64,000 nt of DNA, taken from assembly GCA_017553685.1 (NCBI GenBank), contig JAFZKH010000003.1:1-64000 (forward strand). Reading direction: 5' to 3'. Below, piece after piece: positions 42,259 to 52,384 of the stretch. Under the pieces are notes generated by a model. It did no database searches and had not been told where the DNA came from. It saw only the letters and a list, made by a program, of their open reading frames with translations. The stretch comes from Bacilli bacterium (GTDB lineage Bacteria; Bacillota_I; Bacilli_A; RF39; UBA660). Position numbers and translations under genes: made by a program. Every line of letters begins with the position of its first letter. Position 1 is the first letter of the stretch.

Positions 42259-42552
42259 ATGAATATACAAGCATTAATGAGACAAGCACAACAAATGCAA
42301 AAAGAAGTGCAAAAGGCTCAAGAAGAAGTAGGTAAAATGGAATTTACTTCTAAAAAAGAATTAGTAGAAGTTACAGTTAATGGTAATAGAGAAGTATTAA
42401 GTGTAAAAATTGATGAAAATATAGAAAAAGATGATATTGAAGTCCTACAAGATATGATTTTATTAGCTACTAATGATGCTATTAATCAAGCAAATGCTGA
42501 AATGGAAAAAAGATTAGGTAAGTATAGCTCTGCTATGCCAGGTTTATTCTAA
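42259..42552 (+). CDS. ybaB: YbaB/EbfC nucleoid-associated protein
   Basis: A 97-residue DNA-binding dimer of the YbaB family, rich in Gln and Met at the start (Met-Arg-Gln-Ala-Gln-Gln-Met-Gln), with a Val-x-Val-x-Gly-x-x-x-Val strand in the middle and a Met-Pro-Gly-Leu tail. It is in the usual dnaX-ybaB-recR operon, and its stop overlaps the recR start. Confidence 0.96.
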   Translation: MNIQALMRQAQQMQKEVQKAQEEVGKMEFTSKKELVEVTVNGNREVLSVKIDENIEKDDIEVLQDMILLATNDAINQANAEMEKRLGKYSSAMPGLF

Positions 42553-43154
42553 TGAAATTTCCTAAAAGTTTAGAAAATTTAATAGAAAACTTTAAATTAT
42601 TACCTGGTATAGGTGAAAAGAATGCAGAACGACTAAGTTTTGCAGTTTTGCAGTTTAATGAAGAACAAATAAATAATTTTTCCAATTCAATATTAAATGT
42701 TTCAAAAAAGATTAAAAAGTGTAAGAAATGCAATAATTTAACTGAAGATTCTGAATTATGTTCTATATGTGAAGATGATTCTAGAAATGGAAGTGTTATT
42801 TGCGTAGTAGAAAACACTAAGGATTTAATACTTTTTGAAAAGTCTAATGCATTTAAAGGTAAATATCATGTGTTAGAAGGATTAATATCTCCACTTGAAG
42901 GAGTAAATCCTGATGATATTAAGATAAATGAATTAATAAAAAGAATAAAAGATGAAAAAATAAAAGAAGTAATATTAGCTTTAAATTTAAGTATGGAAGG
43001 TGAAACTACTTCTTTATATATAATTAAGATGCTTGAAGGTATGGATGTATCTATTTCAAAGATTGCAGCAGGAATTCCTGTGGGAGCTGATATGGAATAT
43101 TTAGATTCATTAACTATCCAAAAAGCTTTAGAGGGCAGAATAAAAATAGATTAG
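42552..43154 (+). CDS. recR: Recombination mediator RecR
   Basis: A 200-residue RecFOR-pathway protein. It has a helix-hairpin-helix at Leu-Pro-Gly-Ile-Gly-Glu-Lys, a C4 zinc finger (Cys-Lys-Lys-Cys and Cys-Ser-Ile-Cys), and a Toprim domain starting Val-Val-Glu-Asn. With RecF and RecO it loads RecA onto gapped DNA. It is translationally coupled to ybaB. Length is normal. Confidence 0.97.
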   Translation: MKFPKSLENLIENFKLLPGIGEKNAERLSFAVLQFNEEQINNFSNSILNVSKKIKKCKKCNNLTEDSELCSICEDDSRNGSVICVVENTKDLILFEKSNAFKGKYHVLEGLISPLEGVNPDDIKINELIKRIKDEKIKEVILALNLSMEGETTSLYIIKMLEGMDVSISKIAAGIPVGADMEYLDSLTIQKALEGRIKID

Positions 43155-43166
43155 GTGGTGAATAAT

Positions 43167-44072
43167 ATGCTTGAAGAATACTTAAATGATCAAAATGTTG
43201 TTACTAAATTATTATTAGATAGTATTGAAAGTGAAAAAACTGTTCAAGCATATTTATTTGTATGCAATGATATGAACTATCTAGAAAAATTTGCTAAAGC
43301 TTTTTCTAAAAAGATTGCTACAAAAGAACCAAATAAAAAAGTTTATGAACAAATTGATAACAATACGTTCTTAGACCTTACTATAATTAGTCCAGATGGG
43401 GCTATGATTAAGAAGGATCAATTAAGTGAACTCCAAAAAGAGTTCCAAAAGAAACCTATTGTTTCTAACAAAAAAATCTATATTATTAAGGAATGCGAAA
43501 AGATGAATGCTGCATCTGCTAATTCTATGTTAAAATTCCTGGAAGAACCATCAGATGACGTGGTTGCTATTCTCCTTACAACAAATATAAATCTAGTATT
43601 ACCTACAATAATATCAAGGTGTCAGGTTTTAAATCTTAATAATATTAAAAATCAAAAGGATATATATGAAACAATAAAAGAAAGATATGATTCTATATAT
43701 ACTGAAGATAATTATGATGCATATTTTAGTAATTTAATATCGTTTGTTCAGGGTATAGATTCCATGAAAAATAAGTTCTTTATAAAATATAAAGAATATA
43801 CAGACATATTCTCTACAAGAGATGATATGAAAATAGTTATTGATTTTATGCTTTACTTCTATTATGATATATTAAACCTTAAATTTAAGAGAGAGCTTGT
43901 ATATTTTAATAATTATATAGGTGAACTTGAAAAGGTTGAAAAGAATAATTCTAGAGAAAGTATTAACTATAAGCTAGAAATTATTGAAAAAGCTAAACTT
44001 AAATTATCTACTAATGCTAATATTAAGATGATATTAGATAAGATGATTATAGAATTTGGAAAGGATGATTAG
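43167..44072 (+). CDS. holB: DNA polymerase III delta' subunit
   Basis: A 301-residue delta' clamp-loader subunit. It shows the AAA+ fold without a working Walker A, and Ser-Ala-Asn-Ser-Met-Leu-Lys-Phe-Leu-Glu-Glu-Pro with Ser-Arg-Cys, as in the family. AGGTGG before ATG at 43,167 decides the start. It follows recR directly, and its last bases overlap the ribosome site of ricT. Confidence 0.94.
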   Translation: MLEEYLNDQNVVTKLLLDSIESEKTVQAYLFVCNDMNYLEKFAKAFSKKIATKEPNKKVYEQIDNNTFLDLTIISPDGAMIKKDQLSELQKEFQKKPIVSNKKIYIIKECEKMNAASANSMLKFLEEPSDDVVAILLTTNINLVLPTIISRCQVLNLNNIKNQKDIYETIKERYDSIYTEDNYDAYFSNLISFVQGIDSMKNKFFIKYKEYTDIFSTRDDMKIVIDFMLYFYYDILNLKFKRELVYFNNYIGELEKVEKNNSRESINYKLEIIEKAKLKLSTNANIKMILDKMIIEFGKDD

Positions 44073-44073
44073 T

Positions 44074-44868
44074 ATGAATATAGATGTTTTTGGAGTTGCA
44101 TTTAAAAAGTATGGTAGAAAATACTATTTTTCTCCTGGTCATTTAGATATTAAATGTGGTATGAATGTCATTGTTGAAACTGAAAGAGGATTTCAATATG
44201 CTGAAGTAGTAACTGATAAAACAACTATTAATAAGAAGACTTTATTGTCTCCAGTTAAGAGTATAGTTAGAGTAGCGACTAAAGAAGATGACATTATATA
44301 TCAAAATAATCTAAAGGATGCTGAAAAAGCTGCTAAAAAATGTAATGAATTAATTGAAAAGTATAATCTTGATATGAGATTAATAGATACTTCATATAAT
44401 TTTGAAAGAACACATTTATATTTTACTTACTTATCTAGTGATAGAGTAGACTTTAGAGAATTAGCTAAAGAACTTGCTAAAGTATTTAAAGTAAGAATTG
44501 AACTTAGACAAGTAGGTCCAAGAGATAAAGCAAAAGAAATAGGTGGTATAGGCCCTTGTGGTAGACCACTATGTTGTTCTGAATTCTTATATTCATTCAA
44601 TAACATAACAATCAATATGGCTAAAAATCAAAATATATCTTTAAATCCAACAAAAATAAATGGTTTATGTAATAGACTACTATGTTGTTTAGATTATGAA
44701 GATGAAACATATTCTATATTAAAGAAAGAACTTCCTAAAGTAGGAACTATTAAAAGATTTGATGATAAAGAAGGAAAGGTTATATCTGTTGATCCAATCA
44801 GTATGACTTATAGAGTACAATTTGATGATGGTGAAATTACAGATATGAGAAGAAATGAAGGTAATTAA
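44074..44868 (+). CDS. ricT: PSP1-domain RicT/YaaT protein
   Basis: A 264-residue PSP1 protein. In Bacillus RicT works with RicA and RicF to steer RNase Y and affects biofilm, competence and sporulation. The Cys-rich segments Cys-Gly-Arg-Pro-Leu-Cys-Cys and Cys-Asn-Arg-Leu-Leu-Cys-Cys bind an iron-sulfur cluster in the known protein and are intact. The gene follows holB as in Bacillus. The ATG is preceded by AAGGATG. Confidence 0.95.
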   Translation: MNIDVFGVAFKKYGRKYYFSPGHLDIKCGMNVIVETERGFQYAEVVTDKTTINKKTLLSPVKSIVRVATKEDDIIYQNNLKDAEKAAKKCNELIEKYNLDMRLIDTSYNFERTHLYFTYLSSDRVDFRELAKELAKVFKVRIELRQVGPRDKAKEIGGIGPCGRPLCCSEFLYSFNNITINMAKNQNISLNPTKINGLCNRLLCCLDYEDETYSILKKELPKVGTIKRFDDKEGKVISVDPISMTYRVQFDDGEITDMRRNEGN

Positions 44869-45577
44869 TGATCTTTTAAATATTAATAATATGAAGATAG
44901 TTCAAGATACAGATTATTTTAACTTTTCTTTAGATTCTGTTTTATTATCTAATTATGTAGAACCTAAAAAAGATGATAAAATCATAGATTTTTGTTCAGG
45001 TAATTGTCCTGTTCCTATGATATTAACTACTAAAACAAAAGAAAAGATATATGCTGTAGAAATACAAAAAGAAGTATATAAATTAGGTTTAGAATCTATT
45101 AAACTAAATAAATTAGATAAACAAATAGAACTACTTAATATGGATGTTAAAGATGTAATTAGTAAATTTAATACTGATTCATTTGATATTATTACTTGTA
45201 ATCCACCATATTTCAAAACAAATGAAATGACTAAACAAAATGATAATGAAATAAAGAGAATTGCAAGACATGAAATATGTATTACATTAGATGATATATT
45301 TAAGGTTAGTAAGAAATTACTTAAAAATAATGGTAAAATTGTTATGATTCATAGGCCTGAAAGATTAGAAGAAATCTTTAAATCTATGAAAGACAATAAT
45401 ATTACTCCAAAAATAATACAATTTATTTATCCTAAAGAGGGACAAAATTCAAATATGATTATTATTGAAGGTAGAAAGAATGCTAGAAAAGGTATTAAAG
45501 TATTACCTCCAATAATTGTCCACAGTAAAGATAATGAATATAGAGATGATATAAAAAAGATGTTTGGGGGCGACTAA
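44855..45577 (+). CDS. tRNA1(Val)-type adenine-N6 methyltransferase
   Basis: A 240-residue YabB/TrmN6-type methyltransferase. It shows Phe-Cys-Ser-Gly-Asn-Cys-Pro-Val-Pro as SAM loop and Cys-Asn-Pro-Pro-Tyr-Phe as the N6-adenine catalytic motif. It overlaps ricT by 14 bases and is followed by rsmI, matching the Bacillus order yaaT-yabA-yabB-yazA-rsmI with yabA and yazA missing. The substrate is inferred. Confidence 0.9.
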   Translation: MKVINDLLNINNMKIVQDTDYFNFSLDSVLLSNYVEPKKDDKIIDFCSGNCPVPMILTTKTKEKIYAVEIQKEVYKLGLESIKLNKLDKQIELLNMDVKDVISKFNTDSFDIITCNPPYFKTNEMTKQNDNEIKRIARHEICITLDDIFKVSKKLLKNNGKIVMIHRPERLEEIFKSMKDNNITPKIIQFIYPKEGQNSNMIIIEGRKNARKGIKVLPPIIVHSKDNEYRDDIKKMFGGD

Positions 45578-45578
45578 T

Positions 45579-46421
45579 ATGAGTCAAAAAAGTTATGATG
45601 GTAAACCAACATTATATTTAGTACCAACTCCAATTGGTAATTTAGATGATATTACTATTAGAGCAATTAATGTATTAAAAGAATCTGAAGTAATATTCTC
45701 TGAGGATACACGTGAAACTAAAAAACTACTTAATTATTATGAAATAGATAAGAAGTTAATAGCATCACATAAATATAATGAAAATGAATCATCAAAGAAA
45801 GTACTTGATTATTTAGATAAAGGATTTAATGTATCTATTGTTTCTGATAGAGGAACTCCAGGTATATGTGATCCTGGATTTGAACCTGCTTATCAAGCTA
45901 TTAATAAGGGTTATAATGTAGTTTGTCTTCCTGGAGCTACTGCATTTACTCCTGCTTTAGTTATGAGTGGTCTTAATCCAAATAAATTTTTATTTTATGG
46001 ATTTCTAGATAGTAAAAAGAGTACAAAAAAGAAAGAATTAGAGACTTTAAAGAATGAAAATTATACAATTATAGTATATGAATCACCATATAGAGTTGTA
46101 GAAACTCTTAAGTTAATAAATGAAATAATGCCAGGTAGAAAAGTATCTGTTGCAAGAGAAATATCAAAGAAGCATGAAGAGGTTTATAGAGGACTTCCTA
46201 ATGAAATAATTGATGAACTTGGTGAGCCAAAAGGTGAATTTGTAGTCTTAATTGAAGAAAATAAAGATAAAGAAACATATGAAGAAATAGATATAGTTTC
46301 TCATGTGGATAAATTAATTAATGAAGGTGAACCTGAAAAGGATGCTATTAAAAAAGTAGCTAAACTTCATGGATTAATTAAGAATGATGTATATATAAAA
46401 TATAAGGAGGCAAAGAAATGA
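45579..46421 (+). CDS. rsmI: 16S rRNA 2'-O-ribose C1402 methyltransferase
   Basis: A 280-residue RsmI. It has Val-Pro-Thr-Pro-Ile-Gly-Asn-Leu-Asp-Asp at the start, Glu-Asp-Thr-Arg-Glu-Thr-Lys, Ser-Asp-Arg-Gly-Thr-Pro-Gly-Ile and the C-terminal tetrapyrrole-methylase-like core. GGGGGCG before ATG at 45,579 supports the start. Its stop overlaps pth by four bases. Confidence 0.96.
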   Translation: MSQKSYDGKPTLYLVPTPIGNLDDITIRAINVLKESEVIFSEDTRETKKLLNYYEIDKKLIASHKYNENESSKKVLDYLDKGFNVSIVSDRGTPGICDPGFEPAYQAINKGYNVVCLPGATAFTPALVMSGLNPNKFLFYGFLDSKKSTKKKELETLKNENYTIIVYESPYRVVETLKLINEIMPGRKVSVAREISKKHEEVYRGLPNEIIDELGEPKGEFVVLIEENKDKETYEEIDIVSHVDKLINEGEPEKDAIKKVAKLHGLIKNDVYIKYKEAKK

Positions 46422-46978
46422 AATTAATCGTTGGACTAGGTAATCCTGGAAAAGAATATGAAAAAACTAGACATAATGTTGGCTTTGATGTAATTGACTT
46501 CTTTGCTGACAAACAAGGTACATCTATTGATAAAGATAAGTTTCAAGGATTATTTACAAAAGTTAAAATAGATGGTGAAGAAGTAATGTTACTTAAACCA
46601 CAAAAGTTTATTAATCTAAGTGGTGATGTAATGAGAAAATATGCTGACTATTTTAAAATAGATGAAAAAGACATACTTGTTATTCATGATGATCTAGATT
46701 TAGAAACAGGTAAGATTAAACTTAAAGAAAAATCTTCATCTGGTGGTCATAATGGTATGAAGAATATAGAAGCCAATTTTAAAAATAATGAATATAAACA
46801 ATTAAAAATTGGTATATCAAATAATAAAGAATCTGATACTAAAGACTATGTACTTGGTAAATTTAGTAAATCAGATAGAAAATTAATTGAGGAAGCTATA
46901 GAAATATCATATGACATTATATTGGATTTTATTAAACTAGATTTTAATGAATTACAAAATAAATATAATAAGAGATGA
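46418..46978 (+). CDS. pth: Peptidyl-tRNA hydrolase
   Basis: A 186-residue Pth recycling stalled peptidyl-tRNA. Visible are Gly-Leu-Gly-Asn-Pro-Gly and the catalytic His in Thr-Arg-His-Asn-Val-Gly-Phe. Asp in His-Asp-Asp-Leu-Asp and Gly-Gly-His-Asn-Gly are conserved. AAGGAGG precedes ATG. TGA ends the gene, confirming a standard code. Confidence 0.97.
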   Translation: MKLIVGLGNPGKEYEKTRHNVGFDVIDFFADKQGTSIDKDKFQGLFTKVKIDGEEVMLLKPQKFINLSGDVMRKYADYFKIDEKDILVIHDDLDLETGKIKLKEKSSSGGHNGMKNIEANFKNNEYKQLKIGISNNKESDTKDYVLGKFSKSDRKLIEEAIEISYDIILDFIKLDFNELQNKYNKR

Positions 46979-46982
46979 TATT

Positions 46983-49900
46983 ATGATAGAGGATTTATTC
47001 AAAATTGATAAATTTGATAATATAGGTATCACGGGGTTAACTAAACAATTAACCTCTTTTTGCGTTGTGGAGATAAAAAAGAAATCTAATAGAGATATAG
47101 TATTATTAACTAGTTCTATATATGAAGGTAATATGCTTTATAACTCTATATCTAAGTTATATAAGAATACTTATTTCTTCCCAATGGATGATTTTATAAC
47201 AGAAGAATCAATCTCTATATCACCAGATTTATTATCAATTAGATTAAATACTCTAGAGGGATTATCTAATAATAAAGGTAATATATTAATTACTAACCTT
47301 AATGGTTTATTAAGATATATTCCATCTAAAAAAGTATGGAACGAAAGTATAATTTCTATTAAAAAAGGTGAATATAACAAGGACGAACTCGAGAAAGAGT
47401 TATTTAATATAGGTTATGAAAGAAGTGCATTTGTATCTAAGACAGGAGAGTATTCATCAAGAGGATTTGTATTAGATATATTTCCATATAATTATGAGAA
47501 TCCAATAAGAATAGAGTTCTGGGGAGATGAAATAGACTCTATTAGAGAGTTTGATATAGACACTCAAAGATCCATTAAAGATATAAATGAAGTAGAAATA
47601 TACCCAGTAAGTGAATTTGTGGGCAGTAAAAATATAGAAATAGATACTAAGCAAAAAAATCTTTCACAGGTTTGTGATGAAGTATGTTCTATATTTGATT
47701 ATTTAGATAATCCAATAACTATATATGATGACTTTGGTACTATTAGAAAAACTAATGAAAGATTATCAGAGGATATCTTAAATCTAAATAATGAAAAGAA
47801 ATTAAATGATAAATATATGTTTTCTTTAGATGAGATAAAAATAAAAGATGAAATATATTTATTAAAGATAGATAATTTAATTGAAAATAAGAAACTAGAT
47901 AATATCTATAATCTAAAGGGTAGAGAAATAGATAGATTTAATTCAAATATTAGTCATATAAATGAATATTTAAATCATGCTTTATTTAGTAAAAAGACTG
48001 TAATAATAGCATTAAAAGATGATAAAAAGATTAATAATTTAAAGAAATTCTTAGATGTTCCTATGCATGTAACTGATATTAATAATATAGATAAGAATCA
48101 AATAAATATTATAAAAGAAGATTATGCATATGGCTTTGAACTAGAAAACTTAATTCTTTTAACAGAGTTTGAATTATTTAGTGCTAGTGATAGACCATCT
48201 ACTTATAAGAATAAATTTAAAGTAGGAACTAAAATTAGTAATATTAGTAACTTAGCTATCGGTGACTATATAGTTCATATTAATCACGGTATTGGTGTTT
48301 ATAATGGACTTAAAACTATTACCAAAGGAGATATGCAAAAAGATTACTTAGAAATCTTATATCATGGAAAAGATAAATTATATATTCCTGTGGATAAAAT
48401 AGATTTAATTAGTAAATATGCCTCTAGTGATAGTTATGTACCTAAATTAAATAAACTAAGTGATACTGAATGGCAAAAAACTAAGATTAGAATTAAGAAT
48501 AAAGTTAAAGATATAGCAAAAAAATTACTTGTAATAAGTGCTAAAAGAATGCTTAAAGAAGGTTTTGCCTTTGAAAAAGATAATGAAGAACAATTAAGAT
48601 TTGAATCTGAATTTGAATATGAACCAACTAAAGATCAATTAATAGCAATAGATAAAATAAAAGAATGTATGGAAAAGAAATATCCAATGGATATGTTACT
48701 TTGTGGAGATGTTGGTTATGGTAAAACTGAAGTAGCATTTAGAGCAATATTTAAAGCAATTCTATCCGGTAAACAAGTAGCATATTTATGTCCTACAACT
48801 ATATTATCTTCTCAGCAATATAAATCTGCTGTGGAAAGATTTAAGAATTATGGAGTAGAAATAGCGTTACTAAATAGATTTACTTCATCTAAAGATGAAA
48901 AAATTATTAAAGAAAAAATAAAAGAAGGCAAAATTGATTTATTAATAGGTACTCATAAATTATTAAATAACTCTATTGAATATAAAGACTTAGGTCTATT
49001 AGTAGTAGATGAAGAACAAAGATTTGGAGTTCTTCATAAAGAAAAAATAAAAGAATATAAAGAAAATATAGATATATTAACTTTAAGTGCTACTCCTATA
49101 CCTAGAACTCTTCAAATGTCTTTAGTAGGTTTAAGAGATTTAGCTTTAATAGAAACTCCACCTCAATCTAGATATAGTGTTCAAACTTATGTAATAGAAG
49201 AATCAGATCAAATAATAAAGGAAGCTATATATAAAGAGATGTCTCGTGGGGGACAAGTATTTGTTTTATTCAATAATATAGAACATATTGAGCAAAAATA
49301 TCATGATATTAAAAGAATAGCTCCTGATGCTGAAATTAGAATAATTCATGGACAAATGTCTAAAGAAGAAATAGAAGATACTATGCTTGCATTTGTTAAT
49401 AATGAGTTTGATATATTACTTTGTACAACTATTATAGAAACTGGTATAGATATACCTAATGTTAATACATTAATAGTCTTTGAATCTGATAGATTTGGAC
49501 TATCTCAGCTATATCAAATACGCGGAAGAGTTGGAAGAAGTGATAAGATAGCATATGCATATTTAACATATAAGAAGAATAAGACTTTAACTGAGACTTC
49601 TATTAAGAGATTAAACGCATTAAAAGAGTTTACTAACCTAGGTAGTGGCTTCCAAATAGCTATGAAAGACCTATCTATTAGAGGTGCAGGAGATATCCTA
49701 GGTTCAGAACAAGCTGGATTTATAGATTCAGTAGGTTATGATTTATACACAAGAATACTTAATGAAGAAGTAGAAAAATTAAAGGGTAATAAAGTAGAAG
49801 ATCCAATCGAAGTAGAAGAAGAAACTTCTTTAGTAGATGTAGATAATCATATTGATAATAGTTACATAAAAGATGAATCTACTAAGATTGAAGTTCATAA

Positions 49901-50267
49901 ATTAATTAGTAAGATTGATTCAGAAGAAACACTAGAAAAAGTTTCTGAAGAAATCAAAGATAGATTTGGATCTATAGATAAAAAACTAACTATATATATG
50001 TACAGTAAACTATATGAATCTATGGCTAAGAAACATGACATAGATAGTTTAACTAAAACTAATTTATATGTAGAATTAGTTCTTAAGAATGTTGATAATA
50101 TAAATATAGATGAGTTATTTATGGAATCATATTATATTTCAGATAAATTTAAATTTGAAAACAAACTAAATGGATTACATATTAAATTATTTACTCATTC
50201 ATTAGACAAACATTATATATATTATTTAATAGATTTCTTAAAACTATATGAAAAATGCTTAAAATGA
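46983..50267 (+). CDS. mfd: Transcription-repair coupling factor
   Basis: A 1094-residue Mfd that removes stalled RNA polymerase and recruits repair. The UvrB-like N-terminal part covers 1-330. The RNA-polymerase-interaction domain follows (Gly-Asp-Tyr-Ile-Val-His-Ile-Asn-His-Gly). The SF2 motor has Gly-Asp-Val-Gly-Tyr-Gly-Lys-Thr-Glu, Asp-Glu-Glu-Gln-Arg-Phe-Gly-Val and Gln-Ile-Arg-Gly-Arg-Val-Gly-Arg. A C-terminal TRCF domain closes it. The ATG at 46,983 follows GAGATG; the frame upstream runs into pth. Confidence 0.97.
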   Translation: MIEDLFKIDKFDNIGITGLTKQLTSFCVVEIKKKSNRDIVLLTSSIYEGNMLYNSISKLYKNTYFFPMDDFITEESISISPDLLSIRLNTLEGLSNNKGNILITNLNGLLRYIPSKKVWNESIISIKKGEYNKDELEKELFNIGYERSAFVSKTGEYSSRGFVLDIFPYNYENPIRIEFWGDEIDSIREFDIDTQRSIKDINEVEIYPVSEFVGSKNIEIDTKQKNLSQVCDEVCSIFDYLDNPITIYDDFGTIRKTNERLSEDILNLNNEKKLNDKYMFSLDEIKIKDEIYLLKIDNLIENKKLDNIYNLKGREIDRFNSNISHINEYLNHALFSKKTVIIALKDDKKINNLKKFLDVPMHVTDINNIDKNQINIIKEDYAYGFELENLILLTEFELFSASDRPSTYKNKFKVGTKISNISNLAIGDYIVHINHGIGVYNGLKTITKGDMQKDYLEILYHGKDKLYIPVDKIDLISKYASSDSYVPKLNKLSDTEWQKTKIRIKNKVKDIAKKLLVISAKRMLKEGFAFEKDNEEQLRFESEFEYEPTKDQLIAIDKIKECMEKKYPMDMLLCGDVGYGKTEVAFRAIFKAILSGKQVAYLCPTTILSSQQYKSAVERFKNYGVEIALLNRFTSSKDEKIIKEKIKEGKIDLLIGTHKLLNNSIEYKDLGLLVVDEEQRFGVLHKEKIKEYKENIDILTLSATPIPRTLQMSLVGLRDLALIETPPQSRYSVQTYVIEESDQIIKEAIYKEMSRGGQVFVLFNNIEHIEQKYHDIKRIAPDAEIRIIHGQMSKEEIEDTMLAFVNNEFDILLCTTIIETGIDIPNVNTLIVFESDRFGLSQLYQIRGRVGRSDKIAYAYLTYKKNKTLTETSIKRLNALKEFTNLGSGFQIAMKDLSIRGAGDILGSEQAGFIDSVGYDLYTRILNEEVEKLKGNKVEDPIEVEEETSLVDVDNHIDNSYIKDESTKIEVHKLISKIDSEETLEKVSEEIKDRFGSIDKKLTIYMYSKLYESMAKKHDIDSLTKTNLYVELVLKNVDNINIDELFMESYYISDKFKFENKLNGLHIKLFTHSLDKHYIYYLIDFLKLYEKCLK

Positions 50268-50300
50268 TATATAATACTTTATAGATTTGGAGTGATAACT

Positions 50301-50783
50301 ATGAGAAAATTTGAAATAGTAACAAAAGAAGAATATTTAAAGAATGTAGAAGAAATGGATCATTTAGAATATGATGATCTAATGTGCCCAGTAAGGGGCA
50401 CAAAACATAGTGCAGGATATGATTTTAGAAGTCCTATTTCATTTACTTTAAAACCAAATGAAATTATTAAAGTTCCAACTGGTATTAAAGCCTCAATGGA
50501 AAGTGATGAATATCTAGCATTATTAGTTAGAAGTTCTATGGGATTTAAATATAACATGAGACTATGTAATCAAGTTGGAATAGTAGATAGTGATTACTAT
50601 AATAATCCTGATAATGAAGGACATATATTTATAAAGATCCAAAATGAAGGTGAAAAAGACATAGTTATCAATAAAGGTGATAGATTTGCTCAAGGAATAT
50701 TTAGTAAATATTTACTTGTAGATGATGATTCATCTGATAGCGAAAGAGCCGGTGGATTTGGATCAACTGGAAAGGGTGATTAA
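50301..50783 (+). CDS. dut: dUTP pyrophosphatase
   Basis: A 160-residue trimeric-type dUTPase, which removes dUTP and makes dUMP. All five motifs are visible: Ser-Ala-Gly-Tyr-Asp-Phe, Arg-Ser-Ser-Met-Gly, Gly-Ile-Val-Asp-Ser-Asp-Tyr, Arg-Phe-Ala-Gln-Gly-Ile and Arg-Ala-Gly-Gly-Phe-Gly-Ser-Thr-Gly. An N-terminal extension of about 40 residues precedes motif 1. GGAGTGAT lies before ATG at 50,301. Confidence 0.96.
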   Translation: MRKFEIVTKEEYLKNVEEMDHLEYDDLMCPVRGTKHSAGYDFRSPISFTLKPNEIIKVPTGIKASMESDEYLALLVRSSMGFKYNMRLCNQVGIVDSDYYNNPDNEGHIFIKIQNEGEKDIVINKGDRFAQGIFSKYLLVDDDSSDSERAGGFGSTGKGD

Positions 50784-50784
50784 T

Positions 50785-52347
50785 TTGAATAAATTTTATA
50801 TAACATCACCAATATATTACCCTAGTGGTAGATATCATATTGGTACAACATATACAGAAGTATTAGTAGATAGTTTAAAAAGATATCACAAAATGCTTGG
50901 AGATGATACTTTTTTACTTACTGGTGCTGATGAACATGGACAAAAAATTGAAAATATAGCTAAAGAAAAAGGTGTTACTCCTAAAGAACACGTAGATGAA
51001 ATGGCTAAAATGGCTAAAGATTTATGGTCATTAATGAAGATTGATTATGATAAGTTTATTAGAACTACTGATGATTATCATGAAAAAGTAGTAGCAGACA
51101 TCTTTGAAAAGTTCTTAGCTCAAGGAGATATTTATTTAGGTGAATATGAAGGTTTATATTGTACTCCTTGTGAATCATTCTGGACTGAAAGTCAATTAGT
51201 TGATGGTAAATGTCCTGATTGTGGAAGAGAAGTTAAACCTGCTAAAGAGGAAGCTTATTTCTTTAATATGAAGAAATATCAAGATAGATTACTTAAGTAT
51301 TATGAAGAACATCCAGATTTTATTAAACCAGATTATAGAAAACAAGAAATGCTTAATAACTTTATTAAACCAGGACTTGAAGATCTATGTGTAAGTAGAA
51401 CTTCATTTACTTGGGGAGTTCAAGTTCCATCAAATCCAAAACATGTAGTATATGTATGGTTAGATGCTCTAACAAACTATATAACTGCTTTAGGATATGG
51501 ACAAGAAAATGATGAATTATTTAATAGATATTGGCCTTGTGATCTACATGTTATAGGTAAAGATATAGCAAGATTCCATTTAATCTATTGGCCTATATTC
51601 TTAATGGCATTAGATTTACCATTACCAAAACAAATCTATGTTCATAACTGGATTAACATGAAAGATGGTAAAATGAGTAAATCTAAAGGTAATGTTATTT
51701 ATCCAGAAGATTTAATTAATAGATATGGTTTAGATGCATTAAAGTTTTACTTATTAGTTAGTATGCCTTCTTCTACAGATGGTGTATTTACTCCAGAAGA
51801 CTTTGTAGAAAGATATAATTCTCATCTATGTAATGATTTAGGTAACTTAGTTAATAGAACTATCTCAATGATTAATAAGTACTTTGATGGAGTTATTCCT
51901 GATTATAAAGGACATATTAATGAAGTAGATGAAATATTTGAAAATAATGTTAATAGTTATATTAAAGAAGCTAAGAGATATTTAGATAACTGTGAATTCT
52001 CGCAATGTGTATCTACTATTTTCTCAATAGTATCTAGAACTAATAAATATATTGATGAAACTGCTCCATGGGCATTATATAAAGAAGAAAAGATGGAAGA
52101 ACTTGCTTCTTGTATGAATCATTTAGCTTATGGAATTAAAACAATAGCTATTCTAATTAGACCATTTATGGAAGAAACATCTGATAATATCTTCAGACAA
52201 ATGGGATTAGATAATAATGTTACTATTGAAGATTTAAAGAATTGTAAGAACTTTGATGGTATAAAAGTTATTGAAAAAGGTGAACCTATATTTGTTAGAT
52301 TAGAAGATCAAGTAGAAATAGATTATATAAAGGGATTAATGAGTTAA
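50785..52347 (+). CDS. metG: Methionyl-tRNA synthetase
   Basis: A 520-residue MetG charging tRNA-Met. It has His-Ile-Gly-Thr (HIGH-like), two Cys pairs of the zinc knuckle (Cys-Thr-Pro-Cys and Cys-Pro-Asp-Cys) and Lys-Met-Ser-Lys-Ser. It lacks the C-terminal tRNA-binding dimer domain of longer MetRS. The start is TTG at 50,785 with AAAGGGTGA seven bases upstream. Upstream in-frame codons are inside dut. It lies one base past dut. Confidence 0.96.
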   Translation: MNKFYITSPIYYPSGRYHIGTTYTEVLVDSLKRYHKMLGDDTFLLTGADEHGQKIENIAKEKGVTPKEHVDEMAKMAKDLWSLMKIDYDKFIRTTDDYHEKVVADIFEKFLAQGDIYLGEYEGLYCTPCESFWTESQLVDGKCPDCGREVKPAKEEAYFFNMKKYQDRLLKYYEEHPDFIKPDYRKQEMLNNFIKPGLEDLCVSRTSFTWGVQVPSNPKHVVYVWLDALTNYITALGYGQENDELFNRYWPCDLHVIGKDIARFHLIYWPIFLMALDLPLPKQIYVHNWINMKDGKMSKSKGNVIYPEDLINRYGLDALKFYLLVSMPSSTDGVFTPEDFVERYNSHLCNDLGNLVNRTISMINKYFDGVIPDYKGHINEVDEIFENNVNSYIKEAKRYLDNCEFSQCVSTIFSIVSRTNKYIDETAPWALYKEEKMEELASCMNHLAYGIKTIAILIRPFMEETSDNIFRQMGLDNNVTIEDLKNCKNFDGIKVIEKGEPIFVRLEDQVEIDYIKGLMS

Positions 52348-52384
52348 TCTCTTTTTTATGTTATAATTTATGTAGGTGATTTAT